64,000 bases of DNA, taken from assembly GCF_030064165.1 (NCBI RefSeq), contig NZ_CP125947.1, positions 682,001 through 746,000 of the forward strand, given 5' to 3'. The position numbers and the translations under genes are program-made. Of this stretch, positions 16,807 through 25,915 are shown piece by piece (the first letter of the stretch is position 1; the number at the start of each line of letters is the position of its first letter). A model generated the notes under the pieces. It was not told the origin of the DNA, searched no databases, and saw nothing but the letters and a program-made list of their open reading frames with translations. Origin of the DNA: Comamonas resistens. GTDB taxonomy: Bacteria > Pseudomonadota > Gammaproteobacteria > Burkholderiales > Burkholderiaceae_C.

Positions 16807-19683
16807 ATGCATCCATCCCGTCCCATCCTCGCCGTTGGCATTGACCTGGGCACCAGCCACACGGTGGTCGCAAGTGTTCCGCTGGACGGAGCTGCGGACG
16901 ATATTGCGTTGCTCGACATTCCCCAGCGCAGCACGGCGGGCGAGGTGCTCTCCCAGCCCCTGTTGCCCTCGGTGCGCTATCAGGCCGCGCCCGGTGAGCT
17001 GGGCGAAGCCTGGCAGCAGCCCTGGCCGCCGCAAGAGGCGAGTACCGATGCCCCGGCCGTTATAGGCCGCTGGGCGCGTGACCTGGGTGCTGCCGTGCCC
17101 CACCGCTTGGTAGCCAGTGCCAAAAGCTGGTTGTCGCATAACGGCGTGGACCGCACGGCGCCCATACTGCCCTGGGGCGCAGGTGACGATGTGGCCAAGA
17201 TCTCGCCACTGGCGGCCTCGGCCTCCTATCTGGCCCATGTCAGAGCGGCCTGGGACCGGGCTCATCCTGCAGCCCCGCTGCATCAGCAAACCGTGGTGCT
17301 GACGGTGCCAGCCTCGTTTGACGAAGGCGCACGCGCGCTGACGCTGGAGGCTGCGCAGCTGGCCGGGCTGTCCGGCGTGCAGTTGCTGGAAGAGCCCAAG
17401 GCGGCTTTTCACGACTGGCTGCTGCTACAGGGCGATGCGCTGGCCAAGCAGCTGGAAGACAGCCGGCTGGTGCTGGTCGTCGATGTGGGCGGCGGTACGA
17501 CCGATTTGACGCTGATACGCGTTGAGGCAGCGCCCGGTGGCGGCCTGCCCGCGCTGACCCGTACGGCCGTGGGCGATCATCTGATGCTGGGCGGCGACAA
17601 CATGGACCTGGCGCTGGCCCATCAGCTGGAGGGGGCGTTTGCCGGCGAGGGTCAGAAGCTGCCCACCGCGCGTTTTGCCCAACTGGTGCAGCGCTGCCGT
17701 ATCGCCAAGGAGCAACTGCTGGCGCAGAACGCGCCCGATCAGCTAAGCATTACCTTGCTGGGCGGCGGCAGCAAGCTGCTGGCCAGGACGCAATCGGCCA
17801 TCTTGACCCGGGCGCAGGTGCAGCAATCGGTGGTTGAAGGCTTTTTGCCGCAGGTGCAACTCAGCGATACGCCGGGCAAGCGCCAGGGCGCGCTGCGCGG
17901 CTTTGGCCTGCCGTATCCGGCCGATGCGGCCATTAGCCGCCATCTGGCGCAGTTTCTAGCCCGGCATGCCGGGGGCGAATTGCCCGATACGGTGCTGCTC
18001 AATGGCGGTGTCTTTCATGCCCATGCCATCGTCCAGCGGCTGACGGACTTGCTCACGCAGTGGCGCGGCAGTGCTGTGCGTGTGCTGCACAACCCGCACC
18101 CCGACTGGGCCGTAGCGCGCGGCGCGGCCGCCTATGGGCTGGCTCAGTACCAACATCAGCAGCAGGCAGCGCAGGCGCAGCAGGAATCACAGTCAAATCC
18201 GTCTCAAACGCAGTCTCAGATTGCGCAAGCAGCTATCAAAAGCGAGGTTTCACGTATTGTGCCCCGCATCGGCGGTGGCTCGGCCCGCAGCTACTGGCTG
18301 CTTTTGCCCGGCAAGAAAGAGGAGGCGCCTCAGGGCATCTGCCTGCTGCCGCATGGCACCGAAGAGGGCGTGCGCATCGTGCTCTCGGGCCGGCGCTTTG
18401 CGCTCAAGCTGGGCCAGGCCGTGCGCTTCAACCTGCTGGCCAGCAGTCAGAGCCAGGCCCAGGGGCAGGCCGGGCAGATCGCCGCATTGAGTGGTGAAGG
18501 CTGGGTGGAGTTGCCCCCCCTGTCTGCCGTGCTGCCCGCACCTGAAGGCAGGGCCCAGCCGCAGGTCGAGGTGCAGTTGCAAGCCTGCATGACCGAGGTC
18601 GGGACGCTGGAAGTGCGCTGCGTGGCGGTGCAGGACGCCAGCCAGTCCTGGTTGCTGCCTTTTGCCGTGCGCGGCGCAGTGGCTGCAGAAGCCATGGCCG
18701 GCAGCACAGATGTACCAGGCGCCGAAAGCCCGAATCAGCTGAAAGTCAGCGTTCCCAGGCTGACCGAGGCCGTGGCCCAGATCGACCGCATTTTTGGCAC
18801 GCAGGCGCAGGAAGTGACGGCCAAAGAGGTGCGTCAGCTGCGCCAGTCGCTGGAAAAGCTGCTGGGCCCGCGCGAGACCTGGGATGCGGGCCTGCTGCGA
18901 GCCCTGTTTGACGCCCTGCTGACCCGCGCCAAGCGCCGCCGCCGCACGGCCGACCATGAGCGTGTCTGGCTCAATCTTGCGGGCTGGTGCTTGCGTCCCG
19001 GTGCGGGTGCGGAGCTGGACGGCTGGCGCATTGCCCAGGTCTGGGCCTTGTATGCGCAGGGTCTGGGCTATCCCAAAGAGGCGTCCAACTGGACCGAATG
19101 GTGGGTGTTCTGGCGCCGCGTGGCGGCCGGCCTCAATGAAGCGCAGCAGATGGAGTTGCTAGAAGACGTGGCTGGCCATATGCAAAAAGCCGTGCAGAAA
19201 AACAGCAAGAGCAGCCACGGAAGCTACGACGATATGTTGCGCCTGTTTGCCGCCATGGAGGCCGTGCCCTGGCAGTACCGCCAGGAAATGGGCCGGTGGA
19301 TGCTGCAGCGCCTCAAGCGCGAGGGCGAAACCGTGCAGACCTGGTGGGCCATAGGGCGTCTGGCCGCGCGCCAGTCGCTGGCGGCCAATGCGCATCTGGT
19401 CATGCCGCCCGAGGCTGCGCAGGAGTTCTTGAACGCCACGCTAGACCAGGATTGGCGCAAGAACGAAACCGCCATGTTTGCGGCCGTGCAGATGGCCTGC
19501 ATGACGGGTGATCGTGCGCGTGACCTGCCCGATGAGGCGCGAGCACAGGTGCTGGAGAAGATGCGCAGCAGCGGTGCGCCTGAACGCTGGATAGCCATGG
19601 TCGAGCAGGTGGTGCAGATGCAGGCCGAGGACCAGAAGCGCAGCCTGGGCGACAGCCTGCCGCCGGGGTTGGTGTTGCTGTGA
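16807..19683 (+). CDS. Large Hsp70-family protein (DUF3731-type C-terminus)
   Basis: The ATG at 16807 gives 958 residues beginning MHPSRPILAVGIDLGTSHTV. The ATPase half resembles its upstream neighbour (DVGGGTTDLTLI, GGDNMDLALA, LLNGGVFHAH). Between them the chain has a Gln/Ser-rich low-complexity patch near residues 450-475, partly coded by an AGCAGCTATCAAA repeat. The C-terminal 280 residues, rich in Trp (WLNLAGWCLRPG, NWTEWWVFWRRVAAG), agree with the DUF3731 domain of oversized bacterial Hsp70 proteins. An earlier in-frame start would add 15 poorly supported residues. It likely arose by duplication with its neighbour. Client and function unknown. Confidence 0.86.
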   Translation: MHPSRPILAVGIDLGTSHTVVASVPLDGAADDIALLDIPQRSTAGEVLSQPLLPSVRYQAAPGELGEAWQQPWPPQEASTDAPAVIGRWARDLGAAVPHRLVASAKSWLSHNGVDRTAPILPWGAGDDVAKISPLAASASYLAHVRAAWDRAHPAAPLHQQTVVLTVPASFDEGARALTLEAAQLAGLSGVQLLEEPKAAFHDWLLLQGDALAKQLEDSRLVLVVDVGGGTTDLTLIRVEAAPGGGLPALTRTAVGDHLMLGGDNMDLALAHQLEGAFAGEGQKLPTARFAQLVQRCRIAKEQLLAQNAPDQLSITLLGGGSKLLARTQSAILTRAQVQQSVVEGFLPQVQLSDTPGKRQGALRGFGLPYPADAAISRHLAQFLARHAGGELPDTVLLNGGVFHAHAIVQRLTDLLTQWRGSAVRVLHNPHPDWAVARGAAAYGLAQYQHQQQAAQAQQESQSNPSQTQSQIAQAAIKSEVSRIVPRIGGGSARSYWLLLPGKKEEAPQGICLLPHGTEEGVRIVLSGRRFALKLGQAVRFNLLASSQSQAQGQAGQIAALSGEGWVELPPLSAVLPAPEGRAQPQVEVQLQACMTEVGTLEVRCVAVQDASQSWLLPFAVRGAVAAEAMAGSTDVPGAESPNQLKVSVPRLTEAVAQIDRIFGTQAQEVTAKEVRQLRQSLEKLLGPRETWDAGLLRALFDALLTRAKRRRRTADHERVWLNLAGWCLRPGAGAELDGWRIAQVWALYAQGLGYPKEASNWTEWWVFWRRVAAGLNEAQQMELLEDVAGHMQKAVQKNSKSSHGSYDDMLRLFAAMEAVPWQYRQEMGRWMLQRLKREGETVQTWWAIGRLAARQSLAANAHLVMPPEAAQEFLNATLDQDWRKNETAMFAAVQMACMTGDRARDLPDEARAQVLEKMRSSGAPERWIAMVEQVVQMQAEDQKRSLGDSLPPGLVLL

Positions 19684-19727
19684 GCCTGATGCCGCGTTGC
19701 AAGCTGATTATTAAAATAAATAATTAA

Positions 19728-19752
19728 AAAATTATCGCAAAACGATAATTTT
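19728..19752. promoter_or_regulatory. Perfect AT-rich palindrome before the DUF2975/HTH pair
   Basis: AAAATTATCG (19728-19737) and CGATAATTTT (19743-19752) are exact inverted arms around CAAAA. The dyad lies 40 bases before the DUF2975 start inside a markedly AT-rich stretch. Its size and place suit an operator for the small HTH protein encoded downstream, but this is inference. Confidence 0.5.
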
Positions 19753-19792
19753 GATAAAGTCACGCCATCTTGAATATGAAAAAGGATGGGTC

Positions 19793-20359
19793 GTGAAAAC
19801 AAGAGACTCGCTGGCGCGCGGCAGTCAGTACATTGCGGCGGCGGCTTTGGTGTTGGTGGTGGCCATGCTGGCGCTGAATACCGCCAGCTGGTTTTTCCCC
19901 GCACTGGGCCGGGTGGACGGCGGTGCGGGGCTGAGCTTCTCGCTGACCCAGCGCATGACCGGTATGGCGGGCGTCGACGTGGCGGCCATGCCCTGGTGGC
20001 AATTGCTGGGGGCGGCGCTGATTTCCAGCATTCCGCTGCTGGCCATGGCCTATGGCTTGCTGCAGCTGCGTGCGCTGTTTCAGCAGTACGCAAGCGGCAA
20101 CTACTTTGCGCATTCGGCCTATGGGCATATGGAGCGCATGGGCCGTGCCATCGTGCTTTGGGTGGTGCTGGACTTTGCCTGTGAGCCGGTGCTGAGCGCA
20201 TGGGTCACCATGCTGGCACCCGCGGGCCAGCGCATGCTCACGTTGAGCCTGGAGCCGCAGGTGTTCATCGCCCTGTTTCTGGCGGCCTGCGTGATCGCGA
20301 TTGCCCGCATTCTGCAGCGCGCCTGTGACCTGCATGCCGAAAACCAGCAGTTTGTGTGA
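19793..20359 (+). CDS. DUF2975 membrane protein
   Basis: GTG at 19793 follows AAAGGATG and gives 188 residues. Four hydrophobic segments are visible: about residues 14-36 (IAAAALVLVVAMLALN), 70-92 (LLGAALISSIPLLAMAYGLL), 115-140 (AIVLWVVLDFACEPVLSAW) and 158-180 (VFIALFLAACVIAIARI). The pattern matches DUF2975, which is usually encoded next to a YozG/Xre-type regulator, as here: the HTH gene begins nine bases after its stop. The pair may sense a membrane or stress state. Function not known. Confidence 0.8.
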   Translation: MKTRDSLARGSQYIAAAALVLVVAMLALNTASWFFPALGRVDGGAGLSFSLTQRMTGMAGVDVAAMPWWQLLGAALISSIPLLAMAYGLLQLRALFQQYASGNYFAHSAYGHMERMGRAIVLWVVLDFACEPVLSAWVTMLAPAGQRMLTLSLEPQVFIALFLAACVIAIARILQRACDLHAENQQFV

Positions 20360-20368
20360 CGGCAGGCC

Positions 20369-20611
20369 ATGGCGATTGAAATTGCACTCGATGTGATGCT
20401 GGCCAAGCGCAAGGTCAAGTCCAAGGACCTTGCTGCGGCCATAGGCATCACGGAACAGAACCTCTCCTTGCTCAAACAAGGCAAGGTCAAAGGCATGCGG
20501 CTGGCTACGCTGGATGCGATCTGCCGCCATCTGGATTGCACGCCCGGCGATCTGCTGATCTATGTGCCTGGTAGCGCAGGGGCCGAAGTCGGGGAAGAGG
20601 ATGCGCTGTAA
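20369..20611 (+). CDS. Small Xre/Cro-type HTH regulator (YozG-like)
   Basis: An 80-residue protein that is essentially one helix-turn-helix domain: MLAKRKVKSKDLAAAIGITE, NLSLLKQGKVKGMRL and LDAICRHLDCTPGDLL. The C-terminal tail is acidic (EVGEEDAL). Such YozG-like proteins occur with DUF2975 membrane partners. The palindrome at 19728-19752 is the likely autoregulatory site. Confidence 0.85.
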   Translation: MAIEIALDVMLAKRKVKSKDLAAAIGITEQNLSLLKQGKVKGMRLATLDAICRHLDCTPGDLLIYVPGSAGAEVGEEDAL

Positions 20612-20700
20612 TTGGCCATATGCGCCGTGATGCCATGGCATCGGCCCGGGGGCCGCGTGGATAGACTGCTTCACCCATCTCTTTGTTAAGGAGTGCGTGC

Positions 20701-21315
20701 ATGATCAGTCTGGAGTTTTTGCTGACCTCGCTGGTGGTGGTGCTGATTCCCGGCACCGGTGTGGTCTATACCGTGTCCACGGGACTGGTGCAGGGCCGTA
20801 AGGCCAGCCTCTATGCGGCTCTGGGTTGCACCCTGGGCATTGTTCCGCACCTGCTGGCCACAGTGCTGGGGTTGGCGGCGTTGATGCACACCAGCGCCCT
20901 GGCATTCCAGTTGCTCAAGTACGCGGGCGTGGCCTATCTGTTTTATGTGGCCTGGGCCACCTGGCGTGACAAGTCCGCATTCGCCGTGGACGGCAGTGTG
21001 GCCAGAACCCCGGCACGCAGCCTGGTCATCAAGGCGGTGCTGATGAATGTGCTCAACCCCAAGCTGACCATTTTCTTTCTGGCGTTCTTGCCGCAGTTTG
21101 TGCCCCATGAGGCCAGCCGGCCGCTGCTGCAATTGTTGCTGCTCAGCGCCGTGTTCATGGCCATGACGTTTGCGGTGTTCGTGATTTATGGCTGGCTTGC
21201 CCACGCGTTTCGCCGCCTGGTCATCGAGTCGGCGGCCGTGCAGCAGTGGCTGCGCTATGGCTTTGCCTCGGCCTTTACCGGTCTGGGCATCAAGTTGGCG
21301 TTGACCGAAAAATAG
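20701..21315 (+). CDS. LysE/RhtB-family amino-acid exporter
   Basis: ATG 20701 follows AAGGAG and gives 204 residues with about six membrane segments. The family signature VVVLIPGTGVVYTVSTGLVQG sits at the N-terminus and KAVLMNVLNPKLTIFFLAFL in the middle. LysE-type proteins export amino acids or homoserine lactones. It is a single gene; the substrate cannot be told from the sequence. Confidence 0.9.
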   Translation: MISLEFLLTSLVVVLIPGTGVVYTVSTGLVQGRKASLYAALGCTLGIVPHLLATVLGLAALMHTSALAFQLLKYAGVAYLFYVAWATWRDKSAFAVDGSVARTPARSLVIKAVLMNVLNPKLTIFFLAFLPQFVPHEASRPLLQLLLLSAVFMAMTFAVFVIYGWLAHAFRRLVIESAAVQQWLRYGFASAFTGLGIKLALTEK

Positions 21316-21399
21316 CGCACGGCAGCAGTCCGGGTGGAGGCGGAAGCGGGGCGCAGGCATTCGTAGAATGCCCTGCAACTATTGCGTGGAGATTCACCG

Positions 21400-22365
21400 G
21401 TGAAGTCTGTTTCCAGAAGAAATATGGTGTCGTTTGCTGCCCTGGCCTTGATGGGCGGCATGGTATGTGCACAAAGCTCCTGGCCTACCAAGCCCATCAC
21501 TTTTGTGGTGCCTCAAGCACCTGGCGGGGCCAATGATGTGATCGCACGTGCCGTGGCGCAAGGCCTGGAAAACTCCCTGGGCCAGCCCGTGGTGGTGGAA
21601 AACCGGCCCGGTGCCAACGGCAACCTGGGCACGGGCCAGGTGGCGCACGCGGCGGCCGACGGCCATACCTTTCTGGTGACGGCGCAAAGCGCCTACACCA
21701 TCAATCCGGCGCTGTACTCCAGGGTTCCGTTCGACCCCATCAAGGATTTCACGCCCGTGATGCAGCTGGCGGTGGCGCCGTATCTGCTGGTGGTGAACCC
21801 GAACTTCCCGGCCAAGAATCTGAACGAGCTGGTGGCCTATGCCAAGGCCAATCCGGGCAAGGTGGAATATGCCTCGGCCGGCAATGGAACGCTCAACCAT
21901 CTGCTGGGAGAGATGCTGAAAAAGCAAAAAGGTGTGGAGCTGCTGCATGTGCCGTACAAGGGAGCTTCGGCGGCCGCCACCGATGTGGTGGCTGGCCAGT
22001 TGCCCATGACCTTCGGCAGCTTTCCGGGCGTGATGCCCTTTGTCGCCAGCGGCAAGTTGCGCGTGCTGGGTGTGGCTTCCGACAGGCCCACGACGCTGGC
22101 CCCCGAGATTGCACCGCTGGGCAAGGATCTGGCCGTGACCAGCTGGTACGGCCTGTTCGCTCCGGCAGGCACGCCAAAGCCCATTGTGGACAGGCTGTAC
22201 CAGTCCATTCGTGCCGTGCTGGCCAGGCCCGAGATGGGCGAGCGCTTCAAGACTCTGGGTGCCGAGCGTGTGGAGTCCGACCCGCAAAGCTTCAAGGCCA
22301 TGCTGCCGGGCGAGCTGGCCCGCTGGAAGCAGGTGGTCAAGGATTCGGGCGCCCACATCGATTGA
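21400..22365 (+). CDS. Bug/TctC-type tricarboxylate-binding periplasmic protein
   Basis: GTG 21400 with a GGAG site eight bases upstream gives 321 residues and a signal peptide (SRRNMVSFAALALMGGMVCA, cleavage near AQS). The mature part starts WPTKPITFVVPQAPGGANDV, the hallmark of the Bug family, followed by VVVENRPGANGNLGT and YASAGNGTLNHLLGEM. Such proteins bind carboxylates, and Burkholderiales carry very many as orphans. No TctAB permease gene is nearby. An upstream TTG start (21382) would add six residues. Confidence 0.92.
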   Translation: MKSVSRRNMVSFAALALMGGMVCAQSSWPTKPITFVVPQAPGGANDVIARAVAQGLENSLGQPVVVENRPGANGNLGTGQVAHAAADGHTFLVTAQSAYTINPALYSRVPFDPIKDFTPVMQLAVAPYLLVVNPNFPAKNLNELVAYAKANPGKVEYASAGNGTLNHLLGEMLKKQKGVELLHVPYKGASAAATDVVAGQLPMTFGSFPGVMPFVASGKLRVLGVASDRPTTLAPEIAPLGKDLAVTSWYGLFAPAGTPKPIVDRLYQSIRAVLARPEMGERFKTLGAERVESDPQSFKAMLPGELARWKQVVKDSGAHID

Positions 22366-22428
22366 TGCCTGGTATCCGGCTACCATCGCGGCTTTGATGG
22401 GCCGGAAGGTTTTTGGCCCCTTGTCCTG

Positions 22429-22836
22429 ATGCTGCCTGTTTCCTCATTCCATCGTTCCCGCTGGCTGCTGACAATGCTGGCCTTGCTGGTCATTGCCCTG
22501 GGCCTGGCCTCGCGCCGCAGTTTTTCGCCGTTTCCGACCATGCTGGGCAACTACCCCGGCGATGCGCTCTGGGCCTGGGTGGTATTGCTGTGCGTGGTCT
22601 GGCTGCGACCGGCCATTGCACGGGTGCGGCTGGTGACGTGGTCGTTGGTGATCGCCTTTGCCATCGAATTCCTGCAGCTGTATCAGGCGCCGTGGATGCA
22701 GGCGCTGCGCGCCAACAAGCTGGCCTATCTGGTGCTGGGCAATGGCTTTGATCCGCTGGATTTGCTGGCCTATGTCCTGGGCATAGGCGTGGGGGCGGTG
22801 GCGGACTGGAGCTGGCAGCGGTGGCTTCAGAGGTAG
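22429..22836 (+). CDS. DUF2809 membrane protein
   Basis: A 135-residue protein with four predicted membrane segments. LGLASRRSFSPFPTMLGNYP followed by GDALWAWVV is the DUF2809 signature, and the C-terminal half holds the FDPLDLLAYVLGIGVGA motif typical of VanZ-like folds. Location is the inner membrane. Function unknown. Confidence 0.85.
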   Translation: MLPVSSFHRSRWLLTMLALLVIALGLASRRSFSPFPTMLGNYPGDALWAWVVLLCVVWLRPAIARVRLVTWSLVIAFAIEFLQLYQAPWMQALRANKLAYLVLGNGFDPLDLLAYVLGIGVGAVADWSWQRWLQR

Positions 22837-22876
22837 GCAGCATGTTTCCCATGCGTTTTTGACTGCGGAGCTTTGC

Positions 22877-23200
22877 ATGATGTTTGATCTGGCCAGCGTG
22901 CCTGCGTTTCCCGCATGGCAGACGGGTGAGCCGCGTGATGACGGGCTGATGATCTATGCGCCCGAGGATCTGGCAGAACGCAACCAAACCTATGAGGTGG
23001 CGCAGTACCTGCCAGGTCATCTGATGATTGGCGATGACAGCGGCGGCCGGGGCATTCTGGTGGACGGTAACGGTGCGCTCTGGATCTGCGGCCTGGGTGC
23101 GCTGTTCGTCGATTGCCGTGAGCCGTTGTCACCGCATCTTGCGCAATGGGTAATGCAGGGCTGCGCTTTGCCTGAGTGGGAGGACGAGAGCGATGAATAG
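22877..23200 (+). CDS. SUKH (SMI1/KNR4)-like small protein, possible immunity protein
   Basis: ATG 22877 with GGAG seven bases upstream gives 107 acidic residues. IYAPEDLAERNQTYEVAQYL and LMIGDDSGGRGILVDG are typical of SUKH-superfamily proteins, many of which neutralise polymorphic toxins of contact-dependent or type VI systems. Its stop overlaps the next start by eight bases (ATGAATAG), so both are co-translated. No toxin gene is nearby. The family likeness is good; the immunity role is inferred. Confidence 0.7.
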   Translation: MMFDLASVPAFPAWQTGEPRDDGLMIYAPEDLAERNQTYEVAQYLPGHLMIGDDSGGRGILVDGNGALWICGLGALFVDCREPLSPHLAQWVMQGCALPEWEDESDE

Positions 23201-23714
23201 CACGGTGTACTTTGAGCCCGAGTTTGTACAGTCCCTGCATGCCATGGCCTGGTTTTCGCGTTGTGGGCAAAGCCTGCCTGCGGATCTTGCTGCAAGCCTG
23301 CCGTTTGAGGTCGCACCGGCTGCCACGCTGAAAAAAGCCATGCGCCAATGGGGCTCCGCGCAATGGGAAGACGCCACGCTGGAGGCGCGCAATGAACTGA
23401 CGGGCTTTCTGGCCGTGCATGCACGCGATGCCTATCAGCAGTGGAACACCATCACACAGCTGGCGAAGGTGGAAGTGGCGCAGCCGCTGGCGGAAGAATT
23501 CTGGCGGCCCTATGCGCAGCAGCAGGGGCTGGATGTGGATTTTCTGCATTGCGTGCAGTGGGACATATTGGCGCTGTGCATGGAGCATGCCTACCGTCAG
23601 CAGCGCGGCCTGCCGCAGTTCTTTCATGCACTGCTCAAGGTCTATGCGTCAGGCCACATGCCCTGTGGCTGGGAAGGCGGCAAATATCCCAAGGGCAGGC
23701 TGCTGGTCTGGTGA
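23193..23714 (+). CDS. Hypothetical protein coupled to the SUKH-like gene
   Basis: A 173-residue soluble protein (MNSTVYFEPEFVQSLHAMAW, WNTITQLAKVEVAQPLAEEF, MPCGWEGGKYPKGRLLVW) with no signal peptide. The C-terminal W-GG-YPKGRL-V stretch is a pattern I have seen in small proteins of toxin-immunity islands, but I cannot name the family. Overlap with the SUKH-like gene implies a shared job. Confidence 0.7.
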   Translation: MNSTVYFEPEFVQSLHAMAWFSRCGQSLPADLAASLPFEVAPAATLKKAMRQWGSAQWEDATLEARNELTGFLAVHARDAYQQWNTITQLAKVEVAQPLAEEFWRPYAQQQGLDVDFLHCVQWDILALCMEHAYRQQRGLPQFFHALLKVYASGHMPCGWEGGKYPKGRLLVW

Positions 23715-23794
23715 CGTCGAGGCACATCGGGATACAACAGTCGATATGAAGCCTATTAAGCTGCCCCGGTCTCAGGCAACGATGGAAATGGCCC

Positions 23795-24142
23795 ATGTCC
23801 CAAACTAAGAAAGCTCTGGTCCCGGCAACTCTGCTGCTGGGCTGCACGCTGATGGCGCAGGCGCAAAGCCTGGTTTTACCCAGCACTGCAGAGGCCACTG
23901 CGGCGATTGTCGAGATGTTCTCGGGCTCGGATCTTCCACGGCCTTCCAAGGTGCAACTCGGAACCTGCATCGCAGCAGTCGAGGCCAGCCATCCGGGGCA
24001 GCTTGCATGTACCGTGGCTGTGACCTTGGGGGCTGCCACCAATGAGACCCAGATTGATTTCTTCAAGCAGGGCAAGCGGTGGCAGGCCCAGCCCAGCGTA
24101 TCGCAGGACAAGCTGCCGTTTCCCGATCCCAAGCTCCATTGA
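23795..24142 (+). CDS. Small secreted hypothetical protein
   Basis: A 115-residue protein with a signal peptide (MSQTKKALVPATLLLGCTLM, cleavage after AQA). The mature part has two cysteines (GTCIAA, LACTVA) that could form a disulfide, and TNETQIDFFKQGKRW. No family recognised. The next 200 bases (24143-24342) hold no gene that I can support. Confidence 0.65.
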   Translation: MSQTKKALVPATLLLGCTLMAQAQSLVLPSTAEATAAIVEMFSGSDLPRPSKVQLGTCIAAVEASHPGQLACTVAVTLGAATNETQIDFFKQGKRWQAQPSVSQDKLPFPDPKLH

Positions 24143-24342
24143 TCTTAGGCTGTCGCTCCCCGGGGGGAGGCCCATTCAAGCTGACGGCCGAGGGTTAGCC
24201 CTGCTTTCCAGGCGTCTCATGCATGTCATGGCAAGTTAGCATGGATGGCTAGAATTTTTCTGCCTGAAACTGCTCAGGCATTCCCCTGAATGTTCTCCAC
24301 ACCCGGCCCGGAAAGTCTGCAGGGAGATGACGGCCGACATAG

Positions 24343-25797
24343 ATGAGTCATGCGATGAGCACTGCATACCCGGATACCCAGCTTTTGATCGACGGTCAGT
24401 GGCAGGACGCTGCCAGCGGCAAGAAAATTGATGTCCGCAATCCGGCCACGGGCGAGGTGATCGGCCATGTCGCCCACGCCGATATTCCTGACCTGGACCG
24501 CGCGCTGGCTGCGGCCGACAAAGGCTTTCAGGTCTGGCGCAAGATGTCGGCCCATGACCGTGGCGCCATCATGCGCAAGGCCGCCAGCCTGCTCAAGGAG
24601 CGTGCCGACGAGATTGCAGCGTTGCTGACGCAGGAGCAGGGCAAGCCGCTGGCCGAGGCCAAGGTTGAGATCGTTGCCGGCGCCGGCATCATCGAATGGT
24701 TTGCCGACGAGGCCCTGCGTGTCTATGGCCGCATCGTGCCTTCGCGTCGCCCCGAGCAGCAACAGCTGGTGATCAAGGACCCTGTGGGCCCGGTCGCCGC
24801 CTTCACGCCCTGGAACTTCCCCGTCAACCAGATCGTGCGCAAGATTGGCGCGGCTCTGGCTTCGGGCTGCTCCTTCCTGGTCAAGGCGCCCGAGGAAACC
24901 CCGGCCTCGCCCGCAGCCCTGCTCAAGTGCTTTGTCGATGCCGGCATTCCTGCCGGTGTTGTGGGCCTGGTCTATGGCAACCCCGCACAGATTTCCGAAT
25001 ATCTGATTGCTCACCCCGTAATCCGCAAGGTGACCTTCACGGGCTCCACGGCCGTGGGCAAGCAGCTAGCAGCGCTGGCCGGCCAGCACATGAAGCGCTC
25101 AACCATGGAGCTCGGTGGCCATGCTCCGGTGATCGTGGCCGAGGATGCCGATGTGCAACTGGCCGTCAAGGCCGCGGGCGCGGCCAAGTTCCGCAACGCC
25201 GGCCAGGTCTGCATCTCGCCCACGCGCTTTCTGGTGCACAACAGCGTGCGTGAAGAGTTCACCAGCGCCATGGTCGCCCATGCCGAGGCGCTGAACGTGG
25301 GCAACGGCCTGGAGAAGGGCGTGCAGATGGGACCGCTGGCCAATCCGCGCCGCGTGACCGCGCTGACCCAGCTGATCCAGAACGCTGAGCAAAGCGGCGC
25401 CAGGCTGCTGGCCGGCGGCAAGGCCTTTGGCGATGCCGGCAACTTCTTTGCACCCACGGTGCTGGCCGACGTGCCTTTGACGGCCGATATCTTCAATCAG
25501 GAGCCTTTCGGCCCCGTGGCCGCGATTCGCGGCTTCGACAGGATCGAGGATGCCATTCAAGAGGCCAACCGCCTCTCCTATGGTCTGGCGGCCTATGCGT
25601 TCACGCGTTCGCTCAAGACCGCCCACCAACTGGCCCAGGACGTGGAGGCGGGCATGCTGTGGGTGAACCAGCCGGCTCTGCCTTCGGCCGAGCTGCCCTT
25701 CGGCGGCATCAAGGATTCGGGCTACGGCTCCGAGGGCGGCCCCGAGGCACTGGAGGCCTATCTGATTTCCAAGGCGGTGGCGATCACCTGCGTCTGA
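24343..25797 (+). CDS. gabD: NAD(P)-dependent succinate-semialdehyde dehydrogenase family enzyme
   Basis: A 484-residue aldehyde dehydrogenase. [20 protein letters not shown] is the cofactor-binding segment, Glu256 (MELGGHAP) the general base, Cys290 (GQVCIS) the nucleophile, and [12 protein letters not shown] a C-terminal signature. Overall pattern, including [21 protein letters not shown], is closest to GabD (succinate semialdehyde to succinate) and to 2-oxoglutarate-semialdehyde dehydrogenases. It is transcribed alone and ends at a strong terminator. The exact aldehyde is uncertain. A second in-frame ATG at 24355 is possible as the start. Confidence 0.88.
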   Translation: MSHAMSTAYPDTQLLIDGQWQDAASGKKIDVRNPATGEVIGHVAHADIPDLDRALAAADKGFQVWRKMSAHDRGAIMRKAASLLKERADEIAALLTQEQGKPLAEAKVEIVAGAGIIEWFADEALRVYGRIVPSRRPEQQQLVIKDPVGPVAAFTPWNFPVNQIVRKIGAALASGCSFLVKAPEETPASPAALLKCFVDAGIPAGVVGLVYGNPAQISEYLIAHPVIRKVTFTGSTAVGKQLAALAGQHMKRSTMELGGHAPVIVAEDADVQLAVKAAGAAKFRNAGQVCISPTRFLVHNSVREEFTSAMVAHAEALNVGNGLEKGVQMGPLANPRRVTALTQLIQNAEQSGARLLAGGKAFGDAGNFFAPTVLADVPLTADIFNQEPFGPVAAIRGFDRIEDAIQEANRLSYGLAAYAFTRSLKTAHQLAQDVEAGMLWVNQPALPSAELPFGGIKDSGYGSEGGPEALEAYLISKAVAITCV

Positions 25798-25817
25798 GCC
25801 TGGAAAGCGCTTGGCGG

Positions 25818-25846
25818 AAAAGGCCACCCTTGCGGTGGCCTTTTCC
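25818..25846 (+). terminator. Rho-independent terminator after gabD
   Basis: AAAAGGCCACC (25818-25828) pairs with GGTGGCCTTTT (25834-25844) over a five-base loop, with T-rich sequence following. Confidence 0.88.
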
Positions 25847-25890
25847 ATTGGAGGGTGTATGTCGTTTGGCTTATGAGAGGCCTTTGGTAG

Positions 25891-25915
25891 TCGTTATTCA
25901 AAAAATGAATAGCGA
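25891..25915. promoter_or_regulatory. ModE-like operator dyad before the TonB/MolABC-like operon
   Basis: TCGTTATTCA (25891-25900) and TGAATAGCGA (25906-25915) are inverted arms matching at nine of ten positions around AAAAA. The outer parts, CGTTAT and ATAGCG, follow the pattern of the enterobacterial ModE operator (CGnTAT with ATAnCG), although the spacer is shorter by one or two bases. The dyad covers the predicted -35 box at 25897-25902, so binding would repress the operon. Confidence 0.55.
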
